64,000 bases of DNA, from assembly GCF_006345825.1 (NCBI RefSeq), contig NZ_VCIX01000075.1, positions 124,001 through 188,000 of the forward strand, given 5' to 3'. Source of the DNA: Paenibacillus paridis (GTDB taxonomy: Bacteria; Bacillota; Bacilli; Paenibacillales; Paenibacillaceae). The translations under genes were made by a program, and so were the position numbers. Under the pieces are notes generated by a model, which was not told where the DNA came from, did no database searches, and saw nothing but the letters and a program-made list of their open reading frames with translations. Shown here piece after piece: positions 17,715 through 26,527 of this stretch (its first letter is position 1; every line of letters begins with the position of its first letter).

Positions 17715-18743
17715 ATGCTGCATATTGTTAACGGTGATGTGGTAGGCGAGAAGTTGAAGCTAGGCGTTGTAAAGGGTGATGTGCTTGTATGGAGAGAGAT
17801 TTATCCGGCAGGGCCGATCTTTGAAAATCCAGCTGGAGCTTATGAACGGCCGCTGAGGGCCCGTGTGCTCGAAGAAACGATGGGCATTCACTCTGGTGAA
17901 TTCATAGCAGGCTGCGAGGAACAAGAACAGAAACTTCGTGAATTTTCCAAGTACAATGAAGTCGTGCTGTGGTTTGAGCATGACCTGTTTGACCAGAGCA
18001 TGCTCGCTTATTTGCTCCACTGGTTCAAACAGCAGGAACTAGGCCATACGAAGCTGAGTCTGCTCTGTATTGGGGAGTTTCCCGGAATCGAACGATTTCA
18101 CGGCCTAGGGCAGCTCACTCCGGCACAGCTTCAGACATTATCCGGAACCTGGCGGACCATTGGGCAGCGAGAAATGAAGCTCGGAAGCGAGCTTTGGCAG
18201 GCTTACGCCTCACCTGAACCTGTTCAAATGGCTGAGCTGCTGAAAAATAAGAAGGAAGAATTGACGGCATCCGGCCTCCCTTTTGCCTTTGATGCCTTCA
18301 GCGCGCATCTCCAGCGGCTGCCCTCGAAGCGGAATGGCCTCGGCCTTGTGGAACAGACCACGTGTCAAGCCGTTCGCAATGGCGCGAACACGCCATTGGC
18401 CTTGTTCCGTCAAGTAACTGATAGCCTGCATGTGCTCGGCATGGGCGATATCGAATACTGGAAAGTCATCCGTGCTTTAGCACATGGCAAGCATCCCTTG
18501 CTAAGTATTGATGGGTCTAAGACCAGCTTGGATCCGAGCAACATGCCGGAGTTTCTGAACCATCCAGTCCATCTGACCGAGCTTGGGAATGAGGTGCTGA
18601 ATGGAGCGGCGGATCGCATTGCGATTCAAGGGATCGACGAGTGGTTTGGCGGACTGCATCTTCACGGGCATGACATTGCATGGCGCTGGGACGATTTGGG
18701 CGGAGGCTTGGTCCGCCAGGGGAGAAGTGATGGAAGCAGATGA
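17715..18743 (+). CDS. DUF1835-domain protein
   Basis: 342 residues, soluble. The N terminus (LHIVNGDVVGEKLK ... DVLVWREIYPAGP ... VLWFEHDLFDQSMLAYLL) matches the DUF1835 fold, whose members are often co-annotated with regulatory functions but are unassigned. The C-terminal part (about 190-335) looks winged-helix-like, as in the DUF3658/DUF1835 pairs. GGAGG at 17703-17707 gives a good SD for ATG 17715. Function unknown. The 240 bp upstream contains nothing recognisable besides the catalase terminator. Confidence 0.75.
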   Translation: MLHIVNGDVVGEKLKLGVVKGDVLVWREIYPAGPIFENPAGAYERPLRARVLEETMGIHSGEFIAGCEEQEQKLREFSKYNEVVLWFEHDLFDQSMLAYLLHWFKQQELGHTKLSLLCIGEFPGIERFHGLGQLTPAQLQTLSGTWRTIGQREMKLGSELWQAYASPEPVQMAELLKNKKEELTASGLPFAFDAFSAHLQRLPSKRNGLGLVEQTTCQAVRNGANTPLALFRQVTDSLHVLGMGDIEYWKVIRALAHGKHPLLSIDGSKTSLDPSNMPEFLNHPVHLTELGNEVLNGAADRIAIQGIDEWFGGLHLHGHDIAWRWDDLGGGLVRQGRSDGSR

Positions 18744-18878
18744 ACAGTGGGCCTTGCTCTGCCCTACCTTTAAGTCCACTTTCCTCAAAAGATAGATAAG
18801 CAACGCAAATAGGTATGTAAAATACACTTTAACAACATAACCACTTCTCATGCGAATAGATCCATATTCTTGGCTGGC

Positions 18879-19013
18879 TGTTTTACTTTTTTCATGATTT
18901 TGCTTTTTTCATATTTTTACTTTTTCACGCTTTTCCTTTACCCTTACAGTTACCTTTACCTTTTCCTTTTCCTTTTCTTATTCTGTTTTTCCGTTCTATC
19001 TTTTATCATTTTC
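18879..19013. repeat. Polypyrimidine tract
   Basis: About 130 bases are almost all T/C on the plus strand, with repeated TTTTCC and TTTACC hexamers. The 86-codon ORF over it (Phe/Leu/Tyr-rich) has no SD and is a composition artefact. Confidence 0.6.
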
Positions 19014-19037
19014 GTTTATGATTTCTCGCCCTTCGAT

Positions 19038-19280
19038 TTAGCTGGAAATCCTCCCTCTATTTCAATGAATATTGGACTTTCGGGGTATTTAGTTGGAATT
19101 TTTCCCTTTAATTCCATGTATCATGCCTAAATTGGCATGAAACGGTTGAATTAACGGGAACGATTCCCTCTATTTCATCAGCCCGGCGTATTACGCTATT
19201 TTAGCGGGAGGAATTCCATCTATTTCATTAGCCCAACAGTTTACGCTATATTAGCGGGAGGATTTCCCTCTTCTAAATCA
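19038..19280. repeat. Dispersed-element array A, ~50 bp spacing
   Basis: Five degenerate copies of an element of the form TTARCGGGAGRAATTCC followed by CTATTTCAT start near 19038, 19089, 19151, 19201 and 19251. The last three are spaced exactly 50 bp and are also similar between cores (TTACGCTAT before each core). The same element recurs at 40413-40600. The rest of 18744-19544 holds nothing else I recognise. Confidence 0.8.
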
Positions 19281-19544
19281 TAATCCTTCTGTTGTCGACC
19301 CAATAAACGGATGAAAACCATTCATTTCGTTATGATCCCAGGTTCTTTTTTACATATAAAAGTTGAACGGAAAGAAACGATGTCTAAGCGATGCGAAAAG
19401 ATCGTTCTGAAGAAACGGAGTGTTCACCTTTGTAGCCAGATTCTTACCTTACGTCAGAGTAACCTCTCTAACCAAGCATTCACCAGCAGCCAACCTTCAA
19501 CCCAACCGTCAACTTGTGCAATCCGGTCAGGACTTAACACAGCG

Positions 19545-20786
19545 CTATGCTCCCGTATTTACTCCGGGCGTATCGGAGAGCTTCCGTCCGCTCCTTGTTT
19601 TGCCGCTGAAGGACCAATACGTCCACATCCGCAGCAATCGCTCGAACGGGCCATTTTTAAACCTGCGCAAAACCCAGCTGGATACTACAGCTTGCAAGGC
19701 ATAAATAAGCAGCGCAAGAAGTAAACCATTTAATACGCCGATTTTGCCAAACCAGCCCAGCCCGTAGCCATAAAAGATCGTGGTGCTAATGACTGTCTGC
19801 ATTAAATAGTTCGTCATGGACATCCGTCCTACCGCTTCAAACGCCATAATGATTTTTGAGCTTTTGGAAAGATAAGACAGCAAGAGCGCAAGTCCAAAAA
19901 TATACCCCAGCGCCAGCAAAGGTCCGCCTGCCGTCAGCAGCAGTAGATTCCATTTCCCTTCCGGCAGGAGAACGGCCGCGCTCTTCGTCGCAAGGCCAAT
20001 CGGCAGAAATATCGCCATTGCCCAGCTATATTTTCGCCGCTCCCGCTTCGGATTGTGAAACCATTGTTTCTTCGCCGCCGCTATGCCAAGCAAAAACATC
20101 GGCAGCAGGATTAACGGCATTAACAGTAAAACGAAGAATAGGAGCGCTTCTGGAAGATCAAGCGGATCTTCCTTTTGGCGAAAATCCATAATTTCCTTGT
20201 AGGTTCCTTCCCCATTGACCGTAATCGACTTTTCCACATACGCCTGCATGCGCTGCTCGGCTTTCGGTTCTTTTTGTTCCGAGCCATAACTGATGCCTGC
20301 CATGAGCACACTCAAGATGATTCCCCAAATGACCAGCGTCCGCGGCGTCCGCTTCACAAACAGCAGCAAACAAAAGCCCGCCAGCCCATAAGCCAGCAAA
20401 ATATCGCCCTCCCACAGAAATATACTATGCAGCAGTCCCAGCCCCATCAACATCAGAAAACGGCGAATGAATGGCCCCGCTGGTTTATGCCCCTTCGCCA
20501 CAAGCGATTCGCGCAGCTTAACCAAGCTGTATCCGAACAGAAACATAAAGATGGGCATGAAGCTGCCTTCTACGATAATCTGAAGTCCATGGTGCATCAC
20601 ATGATCGAGCCTGGTTGGGTTAAAATGCTGCATTTCCTCTTTGCCATAGATACCGTATTGAAAAATGAGCATATTAGCGATCAATATGCCCAGCAAGCTG
20701 AAACCTCTGATAGCATCCATTATGCGAATCCGGCTTCCTGTTTCTATGGCGTTAACCACAGCTATCACCCCTTTGTTTACAATCAT
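19545..20786 (-). CDS. DUF418/YeiB-type membrane protein
   Basis: 413 residues with about nine to ten TM helices. It begins with RIRIMDAIRGFSLLGILIANM, the typical start of DUF418/acyltransferase-3-like proteins, and ends with the DUF418 domain GRMSMTNYLMQTVISTTIFYGYGLG ... GPFERLLR. Members are membrane proteins of uncertain function, possibly transporters or acyltransferases. AGGAG precedes ATG 20786. It is divergent from the two-component genes at 20900, which may regulate it. Confidence 0.85.
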   Translation of the reverse strand: MIVNKGVIAVVNAIETGSRIRIMDAIRGFSLLGILIANMLIFQYGIYGKEEMQHFNPTRLDHVMHHGLQIIVEGSFMPIFMFLFGYSLVKLRESLVAKGHKPAGPFIRRFLMLMGLGLLHSIFLWEGDILLAYGLAGFCLLLFVKRTPRTLVIWGIILSVLMAGISYGSEQKEPKAEQRMQAYVEKSITVNGEGTYKEIMDFRQKEDPLDLPEALLFFVLLLMPLILLPMFLLGIAAAKKQWFHNPKRERRKYSWAMAIFLPIGLATKSAAVLLPEGKWNLLLLTAGGPLLALGYIFGLALLLSYLSKSSKIIMAFEAVGRMSMTNYLMQTVISTTIFYGYGLGWFGKIGVLNGLLLALLIYALQAVVSSWVLRRFKNGPFERLLRMWTYWSFSGKTRSGRKLSDTPGVNTGA

Positions 20787-20899
20787 AGCGGCTCCTGTTA
20801 AACGACTTACAAACGGAACTGAAACAGAAACTTAATTTTCCTGCCATTTGTTCAACTGCTGTTAAGGTTTATATGCTAGCATGAAGGCGGGTGATAATT

Positions 20900-21634
20900 A
20901 TGAATAGAGATACGATTGTTATCGTTGATGATGAACCGTCGATTGTGAAAATGCTGCAGCTCGTGCTTCAGAAAGAAGGCTTCCAGCACATTTATACAGC
21001 CGGAACCTGCCGGGAAGCACTGGATACGATAGCCAAGCACGGGGCCAACATCGTGCTGCTTGACGTGATGCTGCCCGATGGCAGCGGATTCGAGCTTTGC
21101 TCCCAGATTAGGCAGCTGGGCAATCCTCATATTTTATTTTTGACCGCCAAAGCTTCCGATCTGGATGTTCTGACGGGCTTCGCGCTGGGCGGCGACGATT
21201 ATATAACCAAACCGTTTAATCCTTTAGAGATTGCCGCACGCATTAAGGCGCGGCTTCGCCGCAGGGATGAAAGCGGCCAAGCTCCTGGCGCCTCCTCTTT
21301 GTTCACCGCTGCGGCGCAGCCTATATTCCGCTTCGGGCGCTTTCAAGTGAACGAAGCCGCAGGCGAGCTGCTTGTCGACGGGCAGCCGGTCTCGTGTCCG
21401 GCACAGGTTTTCCAGCTTCTGCTCTTTTTTTGCAAAAATCCCGGAATCGTCTTCTCCAAAGGGCAGCTTTATGAGGCTGTGTGGGGAATTGACGGGATTG
21501 GCGACGACAATACGGTCATGGTCCATATCCGGCGGATCAGGGAACGAATCGAGCATGATCCTAGCATGCCGACCCATCTGCTTACCGTGCGCGGATTAGG
21601 CTACAAACTGGCAAAGGATCCTACCGGCTTATGA
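20900..21634 (+). CDS. OmpR-family response regulator
   Basis: 244 residues. The receiver carries VIVDDEPS at the N terminus, phospho-acceptor D55 (IVLLDVMLPDG) and K in YITKPFNP. The winged-helix domain occupies about 140-242 with HIRRIRERIE and TVRGLGYKL. Start chosen at ATG 20900 because AAGGCGGGTGAT just upstream looks like an extended SD; a GTG at 20891 lies inside it. The stop overlaps the kinase ATG by 4 bases, indicating coupled translation. Confidence 0.92.
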   Translation: MNRDTIVIVDDEPSIVKMLQLVLQKEGFQHIYTAGTCREALDTIAKHGANIVLLDVMLPDGSGFELCSQIRQLGNPHILFLTAKASDLDVLTGFALGGDDYITKPFNPLEIAARIKARLRRRDESGQAPGASSLFTAAAQPIFRFGRFQVNEAAGELLVDGQPVSCPAQVFQLLLFFCKNPGIVFSKGQLYEAVWGIDGIGDDNTVMVHIRRIRERIEHDPSMPTHLLTVRGLGYKLAKDPTGL

Positions 21635-23370
21635 AGATTCAGCGGCGAATGGCTTTCCATTTCACATACCAGCTCATTATATATTCCGTTCTCATTTTCG
21701 TAGCCATGTGCATATTGCTTTTTATCCTGATCAGCAAAATCATGAACGAAGATTTAAGGAGCAGCTTTCCCGCCGGCGCACTTAGCTCAATTGTAACGGA
21801 AACCTTATTTGACGATAGCAATATCAAGCTGTCCAATCGCTGGCGAACGCTCATAGAGGAGCAAGGCATGTGGCTACAGGTCGTAGATACCAAGGGCGAT
21901 GTGATCTATAGCGCCAATACCGATAGCGATCAGCCTATGTCTTATTCGGTTACCCAGCTCCTAGCCATTCAGCAATCGGGCAAATATGGAGACTATTTTG
22001 TGGATAATCAGCTCGATCAAAGCTACAGCAGCCCCTACCTGTTCCTTCTTGGGTATAAGAGCCCGCAGCAGGAGAAGCTTGAGCGCTGGTATAATGCCTA
22101 TCAGCAAAACGGTTTAGTCAGCCCCGCGCACCGTGATGCCCTTATCGCTGAGCTCCGTGAAACAAGCAGCTATTTGCTTATCGTTGATCAAGCGGGCGAC
22201 AACGTTCAAATGATTGGCGATCAAGCTTCGGCCGTCAATGAATACGAACCGCTGGAAGTTCTGATCATGCAGCAAAAGCCTCGCAATTACGATACGAATA
22301 TTTATGTGTACCAGCCGCCCGCAAGCAAGCTGACCTGGATTATGCATACGCCAAATGCACCGGGAACCTTTGCAAAGCAGCCCGTCTTCAAAGAAATTAT
22401 TCGCGTCTTTATTTGGATGGGCGGTTCGATCCTACTCCTCTCGCTCGCGATTTCCATATGGCATGGCATCCGTTATGGCCAGCCCCTCATGCTGTTTGTG
22501 GGGTGGTTTGAGCGAATGGGCAGAGGTCTCTATGATGAGGTGCTAACGCCCAAGGACCGCCGAAGAGTTTTCCGCCGCAACGGCAAGCTTCGCATCCGTT
22601 ACCGTCTCTACCGCGAAGCCATCGGCTCTTTTTACCAAATGGCCGAACGACTCGCCCAAACGGAAAAGGATCGGCTGCAGTTGGAGAAAACGCGGGAAGA
22701 ATGGATGAGCGGCATCTCGCATGATTTGCGGACTCCGCTGTCCACCGTGCAGGGCTATGGCTATATACTGGAAAATTCACCCGCGCACTGGAGCGCGGAG
22801 GAGCTTCAGGATATGGGGAAAATGATCCGCGAGAAAAGCGGTTATATGCTGGAGCTGATGTCTGATTTCTCGCTAATTTTTCAATTAAAGCAAAGCGCCG
22901 AGCTTATAGAGAGGAAAGAGCTTGAGCTTGGCGAGCTCGTTAGAAGAGCCGTCCTGAAATATGTGAATGACGCCACGCTATCCGAAGCCGACTTTCAATA
23001 CGAAGGGGAGGAGCAGCCCATACCCGTGCTCGGCAACGAGAAATGGCTGCAGCGGCTCATGGACAATTTGCTCTCCAACGCCGTTAAGCATAATCCGCCA
23101 GGCGTCGCGGTTACGGCAGCCTGCGGAATGGTCAACGACGAAGCCTATATTTGCGTTTCCGATAACGGTCGAGGCATGGATGACGAAACCATCCACAATC
23201 TGTTTGAACGCTACTACCGCGGCACGAACACGGAAGAATCCAGCGATGGCTCCGGCCTTGGCATGAGTATTGCTAAAATGATCGTGGAAGCGCATGGCGG
23301 CCGCATAGAGGTTCGCTCTGCTATCGGTGAAGGCACCTCCATCCTCATCTATTTCTCCGGAGATGAATAG
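21631..23370 (+). CDS. Sensor histidine kinase, two-TM
   Basis: 579 residues. TM1 is about 12-34, a large extracytoplasmic sensor about 35-255, TM2 about 258-278, and a juxtamembrane region with basic residues follows. HisKA has H364 in SGISHDLRTPLSTVQGY. HATPase has an N-box DNLLSNAVKHNPPG, G1 SDNGRGM and G2 GLGMSIAKM. It is the partner of the preceding regulator. The large sensor is of unrecognised fold, and the adjacent DUF418 gene is a candidate target. Confidence 0.9.
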   Translation: MKIQRRMAFHFTYQLIIYSVLIFVAMCILLFILISKIMNEDLRSSFPAGALSSIVTETLFDDSNIKLSNRWRTLIEEQGMWLQVVDTKGDVIYSANTDSDQPMSYSVTQLLAIQQSGKYGDYFVDNQLDQSYSSPYLFLLGYKSPQQEKLERWYNAYQQNGLVSPAHRDALIAELRETSSYLLIVDQAGDNVQMIGDQASAVNEYEPLEVLIMQQKPRNYDTNIYVYQPPASKLTWIMHTPNAPGTFAKQPVFKEIIRVFIWMGGSILLLSLAISIWHGIRYGQPLMLFVGWFERMGRGLYDEVLTPKDRRRVFRRNGKLRIRYRLYREAIGSFYQMAERLAQTEKDRLQLEKTREEWMSGISHDLRTPLSTVQGYGYILENSPAHWSAEELQDMGKMIREKSGYMLELMSDFSLIFQLKQSAELIERKELELGELVRRAVLKYVNDATLSEADFQYEGEEQPIPVLGNEKWLQRLMDNLLSNAVKHNPPGVAVTAACGMVNDEAYICVSDNGRGMDDETIHNLFERYYRGTNTEESSDGSGLGMSIAKMIVEAHGGRIEVRSAIGEGTSILIYFSGDE

Positions 23371-23378
23371 AGATTTCT

Positions 23379-23404
23379 AGAAGGGAGTCCTCCGACTCCC
23401 TTCT
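23379..23404. terminator. Bidirectional terminator
   Basis: An 11-bp perfect stem AGAAGGGAGTC (23379-23389) pairs with its inverse (23394-23404), with loop CTCC and a T-rich tail. It lies between the convergent kinase and aminotransferase genes. Confidence 0.85.
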
Positions 23405-23419
23405 TTATATTTCTTCCTT

Positions 23420-24592
23420 CTATAACGCGCGCAAGCAGCGATCGATGCGCTCCAGCGCCTCCGTCAGCCTAGGCACGGAGGACGCATAGGAGCAGCGGAT
23501 AAAGCCTTCCCCGCCTTGGCCAAACACATGGCCTGGAACGGTAGCTACCCCCGCTTCAAACAGCAGCTTTTGTGCGAAGGAGTCGGAATCAAGCCCGGTA
23601 TGCGCAACCGAGGGAAAAGCATAGAACGCCCCGCGAGGCTCGTGGCAGGGCAAGCCGATCTCCCTCAATCCCTTTACAAACATCCGTCTCCGCTGGTTAT
23701 AGGATTCCATCATCCTATCCTTTTCCCCGAGACCGTTCCGCAGCGATTCAATTGCAGCGATCTGCCCAATGATCGGCGCGCACATAACGGTATATTGGTG
23801 GATTTTCAGCATCGCCCCAAGCAGCTCCTGATTCCCGCAAGCGTAACCGATTCTCCAACCGGTCATGGCAAATGCTTTCGAGAATCCGCTAATTAACAGC
23901 GTTCTATCCTTCATGCCCGGCAGTGTTGCAAAGCTGACGTGCTTGCTGTCATAGGTAAGCTCAGCATAGATCTCATCAGAGATGACAATCAGGTTGTTGT
24001 CCTCAACGATCTTAGCAATGGGCAGCCAGTCCTCATAGGTCATCATTGCTCCCGTTGGGTTGCTAGGATAGTTAATGATTAATATCTTGGAGCGTGGTGT
24101 AAGCCCGGCCTTTAATGCCTCCGCTGTCAGCTTGAAATCGTCCTTCGCAAACGTTTCAACCTCAATGACCTTCCCCCCGTTTAACTGGGCAATCGGCGAA
24201 TAAGCCACATAGCTCGGAACTGGAACGATGATCTCATCCCCCGTCGCAATAAGAGCCCTCAGCGCCAGATCGATCGCCTCACTCCCCCCTACGGTCACGA
24301 TAATCTCATTGGAGGGCTCGTATTTCACTTGAAAGCTATTGTACAAATAGCCGGCAATTTCTTCTCTCAGCTCCAGCAGCCCTGCATTCGGCGTGTAGGT
24401 GGTTTTTCCGAGCTCGAGTGCTCGGACGCAAGCAGCCCGAACATGCTCCGGTGTCACGAAGTCAGGCTCTCCGACTCCAAGGGAGATAATGTCCTTATTC
24501 CCTTCCGCTAGGCTAAAAAACTTTCGGATGCCCGAGGGCGGAATTTGCTTCACCATTGGCGAGATCATCTCGCTCATTGACCATGTTTTCAT
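23420..24592 (-). CDS. PLP-dependent class I/II aminotransferase
   Basis: 390 residues, fold-type I. Motifs: PPSGIRKFFSLAEG, SLGVGEPDFVTPEH, YTPNAGLLELREEIA, NYPSNPTGAMM, VISDEIYAEL, and the PLP lysine in SGFSKAFAMTGWRIGY, with Arg in GFIRCSYA near the end for the alpha-carboxylate. It resembles the PatA/AspC-like clade. ATG 24592 is chosen because AGGAGG (24601-24606 read on the minus strand) precedes it; an upstream Met at 24628 lies within the T-box terminator tail. The T-box leader with a probable Val specifier suggests a role in valine or branched-chain/alanine metabolism. Confidence 0.92.
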   Translation of the reverse strand: MKTWSMSEMISPMVKQIPPSGIRKFFSLAEGNKDIISLGVGEPDFVTPEHVRAACVRALELGKTTYTPNAGLLELREEIAGYLYNSFQVKYEPSNEIIVTVGGSEAIDLALRALIATGDEIIVPVPSYVAYSPIAQLNGGKVIEVETFAKDDFKLTAEALKAGLTPRSKILIINYPSNPTGAMMTYEDWLPIAKIVEDNNLIVISDEIYAELTYDSKHVSFATLPGMKDRTLLISGFSKAFAMTGWRIGYACGNQELLGAMLKIHQYTVMCAPIIGQIAAIESLRNGLGEKDRMMESYNQRRRMFVKGLREIGLPCHEPRGAFYAFPSVAHTGLDSDSFAQKLLFEAGVATVPGHVFGQGGEGFIRCSYASSVPRLTEALERIDRCLRAL

Positions 24593-24626
24593 TGCTGTTC
24601 CTCCTAAAAAAAGGTTATTTGAAAAC

Positions 24627-24890
24627 AAAAAAAGAGACCCATCCCTGTAAAGGGACGAGTCTCCACCCGTGTTACCACCCTAGTTCCACGCCGAAGCGCG
24701 ACACTCTGCTCATGTATCCATCAATACATGTTCCCGTTAACGCTGGAATTGCGGCAGAGCTTACTCTCGTTCAGCCTGCTTCTCGGAGATGGCTTTCCGC
24801 TAGCGCCTGAACGTTGGTTTTCAGCTCCCCCAACTCTCTGTTCGAACAGGCCCATAACGTACTCTTTCTCGTCTTCGAATATAAAAGCTA
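24627..24890 (-). promoter_or_regulatory. T-box riboswitch, probable valine specifier (GUA)
   Basis: On the minus strand the leader holds a Stem I with AGTA (S-turn side) and an AGAGAG bulge. The 3' loop CGAGA-GTA-A (GTA at 24764-24762) aligns with the specifier loop CGAAA-GGC-A as I recall it from a glycyl T-box. A conserved T-box AGGGTGGTAACACGG (near 24677) has a UGGU bulge, which would pair with tRNA ending ACCA, the usual discriminator A of tRNA-Val. An intrinsic terminator (24664-24635) with seven T follows, and the gene's SD comes 20 bases later. T-boxes antiterminate on uncharged tRNA. T-box identity is firm; the specifier is an inference from alignment by eye. Confidence 0.85.
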
Positions 24891-25131
24891 TTCAGCTTGT
24901 CATTGCATATCAACTAAATTGTTAAAATTTTTACCAATGATAACATCAAAAACACGGATATGCAATACCCATTTTTTTGTTAATAAAAGCCGAATCACTC
25001 ATAGTTATAAGCTATAAAGTTTATTTGTTTTATATATTTCCATTATGAAGGCCAGAGCTGTAACATACAACTTAACTTCACGCGGAATAGATTACAATCC
25101 ACACTTATCAAAGATTCGAGGAGGCCTACTT

Positions 25132-25812
25132 ATGAGTGATATCGTCAAAAAACATTTCGATGCCGTCGCGCCACAATATGACCGCCAGCGCCGCCAATTG
25201 ATCCCTTGCTTTGATGATTTTTACGGCATCGCAACCGATATGGTTAAATGTGAGAGCAACACGCCGCGCATTCTGGACCTAGGGGCTGGCACCGGGCTGT
25301 TCTCCTCTTTCCTACGGAGCAAATATCCAAGCGCTTCCCTTACGCTCATCGATCTCAGCGAGGAAATGCTGAAGGGAGCCCGCTCCCGCTTCGAGCAGGA
25401 TGCTAACGTCAGCTACATCACGGCCGATTATTCCATATATCCTTATACGGAGATGTACGATGCCGTCATTTCCTCCCTATCCATTCACCACCTGACTCAT
25501 CCCGCTAAGCGCGCGCTATTCCGGACTATCCACGGGCTGCTAGCCGACGGAGGCCTATTCGTAAACGCTGATCAGGCAGCAGGCCCGTCGGCATATTGGG
25601 AGGATTATTACATGGCCCAATGGAAAAAAGCCATCTGGCAAAGCGGCTTGCCTGCTGAAGCCATTGAAGCCTCTATTGAACGCCGTAAAGTCGATATAAA
25701 TGCCACGGTGCAGGACCAGCTCGACTGGCTGCGCGAGGCGGGCTTTGCCCAAAGCGATTGTGTTTATAAAAACATGGGGTTCGCTGTATTTGCCGCTCAT
25801 AAGAGCCCGTAA
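25132..25812 (+). CDS. SAM-dependent class I methyltransferase
   Basis: 226 residues. It starts MSDIVKKHFDAVAPQYDRQRR, then motif I ILDLGAGTGLFS, motif II LTLIDLSEEML, ITADYS and SSLSIHHLTHPAKRALFRTIHGLL. This is the Methyltransf_25/UbiE-like fold; the substrate is not predictable. The frame extends to 25045, but GAGGAGG at 25118-25124 sets the start at ATG 25132. It is divergent from the T-box gene; about 240 bp separate the T-box start and this ATG. Confidence 0.9.
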   Translation: MSDIVKKHFDAVAPQYDRQRRQLIPCFDDFYGIATDMVKCESNTPRILDLGAGTGLFSSFLRSKYPSASLTLIDLSEEMLKGARSRFEQDANVSYITADYSIYPYTEMYDAVISSLSIHHLTHPAKRALFRTIHGLLADGGLFVNADQAAGPSAYWEDYYMAQWKKAIWQSGLPAEAIEASIERRKVDINATVQDQLDWLREAGFAQSDCVYKNMGFAVFAAHKSP

Positions 25813-25921
25813 TGGATCCCACGTTCCTTCTGCCTCAATCTTTCAAAGCCAAAGCCGGAGCAATTCCCCTTTAACAAGTGCGGATTGAATCGGCTTTTAT
25901 TTCGATTTTGAAATTATTCGC

Positions 25922-25949
25922 TTGCAATCCCTTTAATTCCGAGTATAAT
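25922..25949 (+). promoter_or_regulatory. Sigma-A-type promoter
   Basis: TTGCAA (25922-25927), a 16-base spacer and TATAAT (25944-25949) lie 40 bases ahead of the small gene at 25990. Confidence 0.65.
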
Positions 25950-25989
25950 ACTAGGTATAGAAACATTACGGAGATTGGAGCTGACCGGC

Positions 25990-26331
25990 ATGACCTATTC
26001 CGAGAAACAAATTGCAGCAAAATGGGTTGATGATTATTTGGATCTTTACAACTTTGCCGTAACCGTCGGAGATACCGAATGGCAGCAGCAAATCCTCCAA
26101 ACCTTGCATGCGAAAGACAACCATATCCGTCTCGAAATCGAGCATGGCATCCGCGTGGACCTATGGCTGCGTTTTGATCAAATTAATCGTAAAATGCTTG
26201 ATATATACGAACAGCTTCGCGACGCCCAGCATTCGGAGCAGCAGCAGAAGCAGCTTAGAGAAAAGGTATGGGAATTCAAGCTTCAGAGGGTTATGATCGC
26301 TAGCAAGCTGAAGGCTCACTATGCATCCTAA
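25990..26331 (+). CDS. Hypothetical small charged helical protein
   Basis: 113 residues, predicted mostly helical and soluble, rich in Gln/Glu/Lys/Leu, with a QHSEQQQKQLREKVWEFKLQR segment that could form a coiled coil. I do not recognise a family. ATG 25990 with GGAG at 25977 and a good promoter upstream support expression; a TTG at 25975 overlaps the SD. It is a single gene. Confidence 0.65.
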   Translation: MTYSEKQIAAKWVDDYLDLYNFAVTVGDTEWQQQILQTLHAKDNHIRLEIEHGIRVDLWLRFDQINRKMLDIYEQLRDAQHSEQQQKQLREKVWEFKLQRVMIASKLKAHYAS

Positions 26332-26392
26332 TGAGGGATTGTGGGGTCATGGAATCAAATTCATTGCCGCCTAGCCGAAAAGCTCTGAAAAT

Positions 26393-26491
26393 AAAAAAAA
26401 GCCGGCATGCAGTGATCTGCTCTGCTTAGCTATGTAGGATATTGCATTGAGGAATGGCATGCAGCGAACTGCTCTGCCCACGTATCTAGAT
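26393..26491 (-). terminator. Two ~35-bp direct repeats (offset 52 bp) ending in a T8 run
   Basis: GGCATGCAG-N4-CTGCTCTGC occurs at 26404 and 26456, each able to fold GCAG/CTGC. On the minus strand the second repeat to be transcribed is followed by eight T (26400-26393). This lies in the 3' region of the Met-rich gene and probably ends its transcript, or encodes a short structured RNA. The hairpin is weak by itself. Confidence 0.5.
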
Positions 26492-26527
26492 TCTACTTTC
26501 TATGAATGGCCAGATTCATAGATCATG

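Noticed and set aside
18870..19130. 86-codon Phe/Leu/Tyr-rich ORF
   Set aside because: A product of the polypyrimidine tract; TTG-type start without SD, and it runs into the dispersed-element array.
19038..19280. Possible CRISPR array (regular ~50 bp spacing)
   Set aside because: The intervals between cores are themselves similar, cores are degenerate, and no cas gene is nearby.
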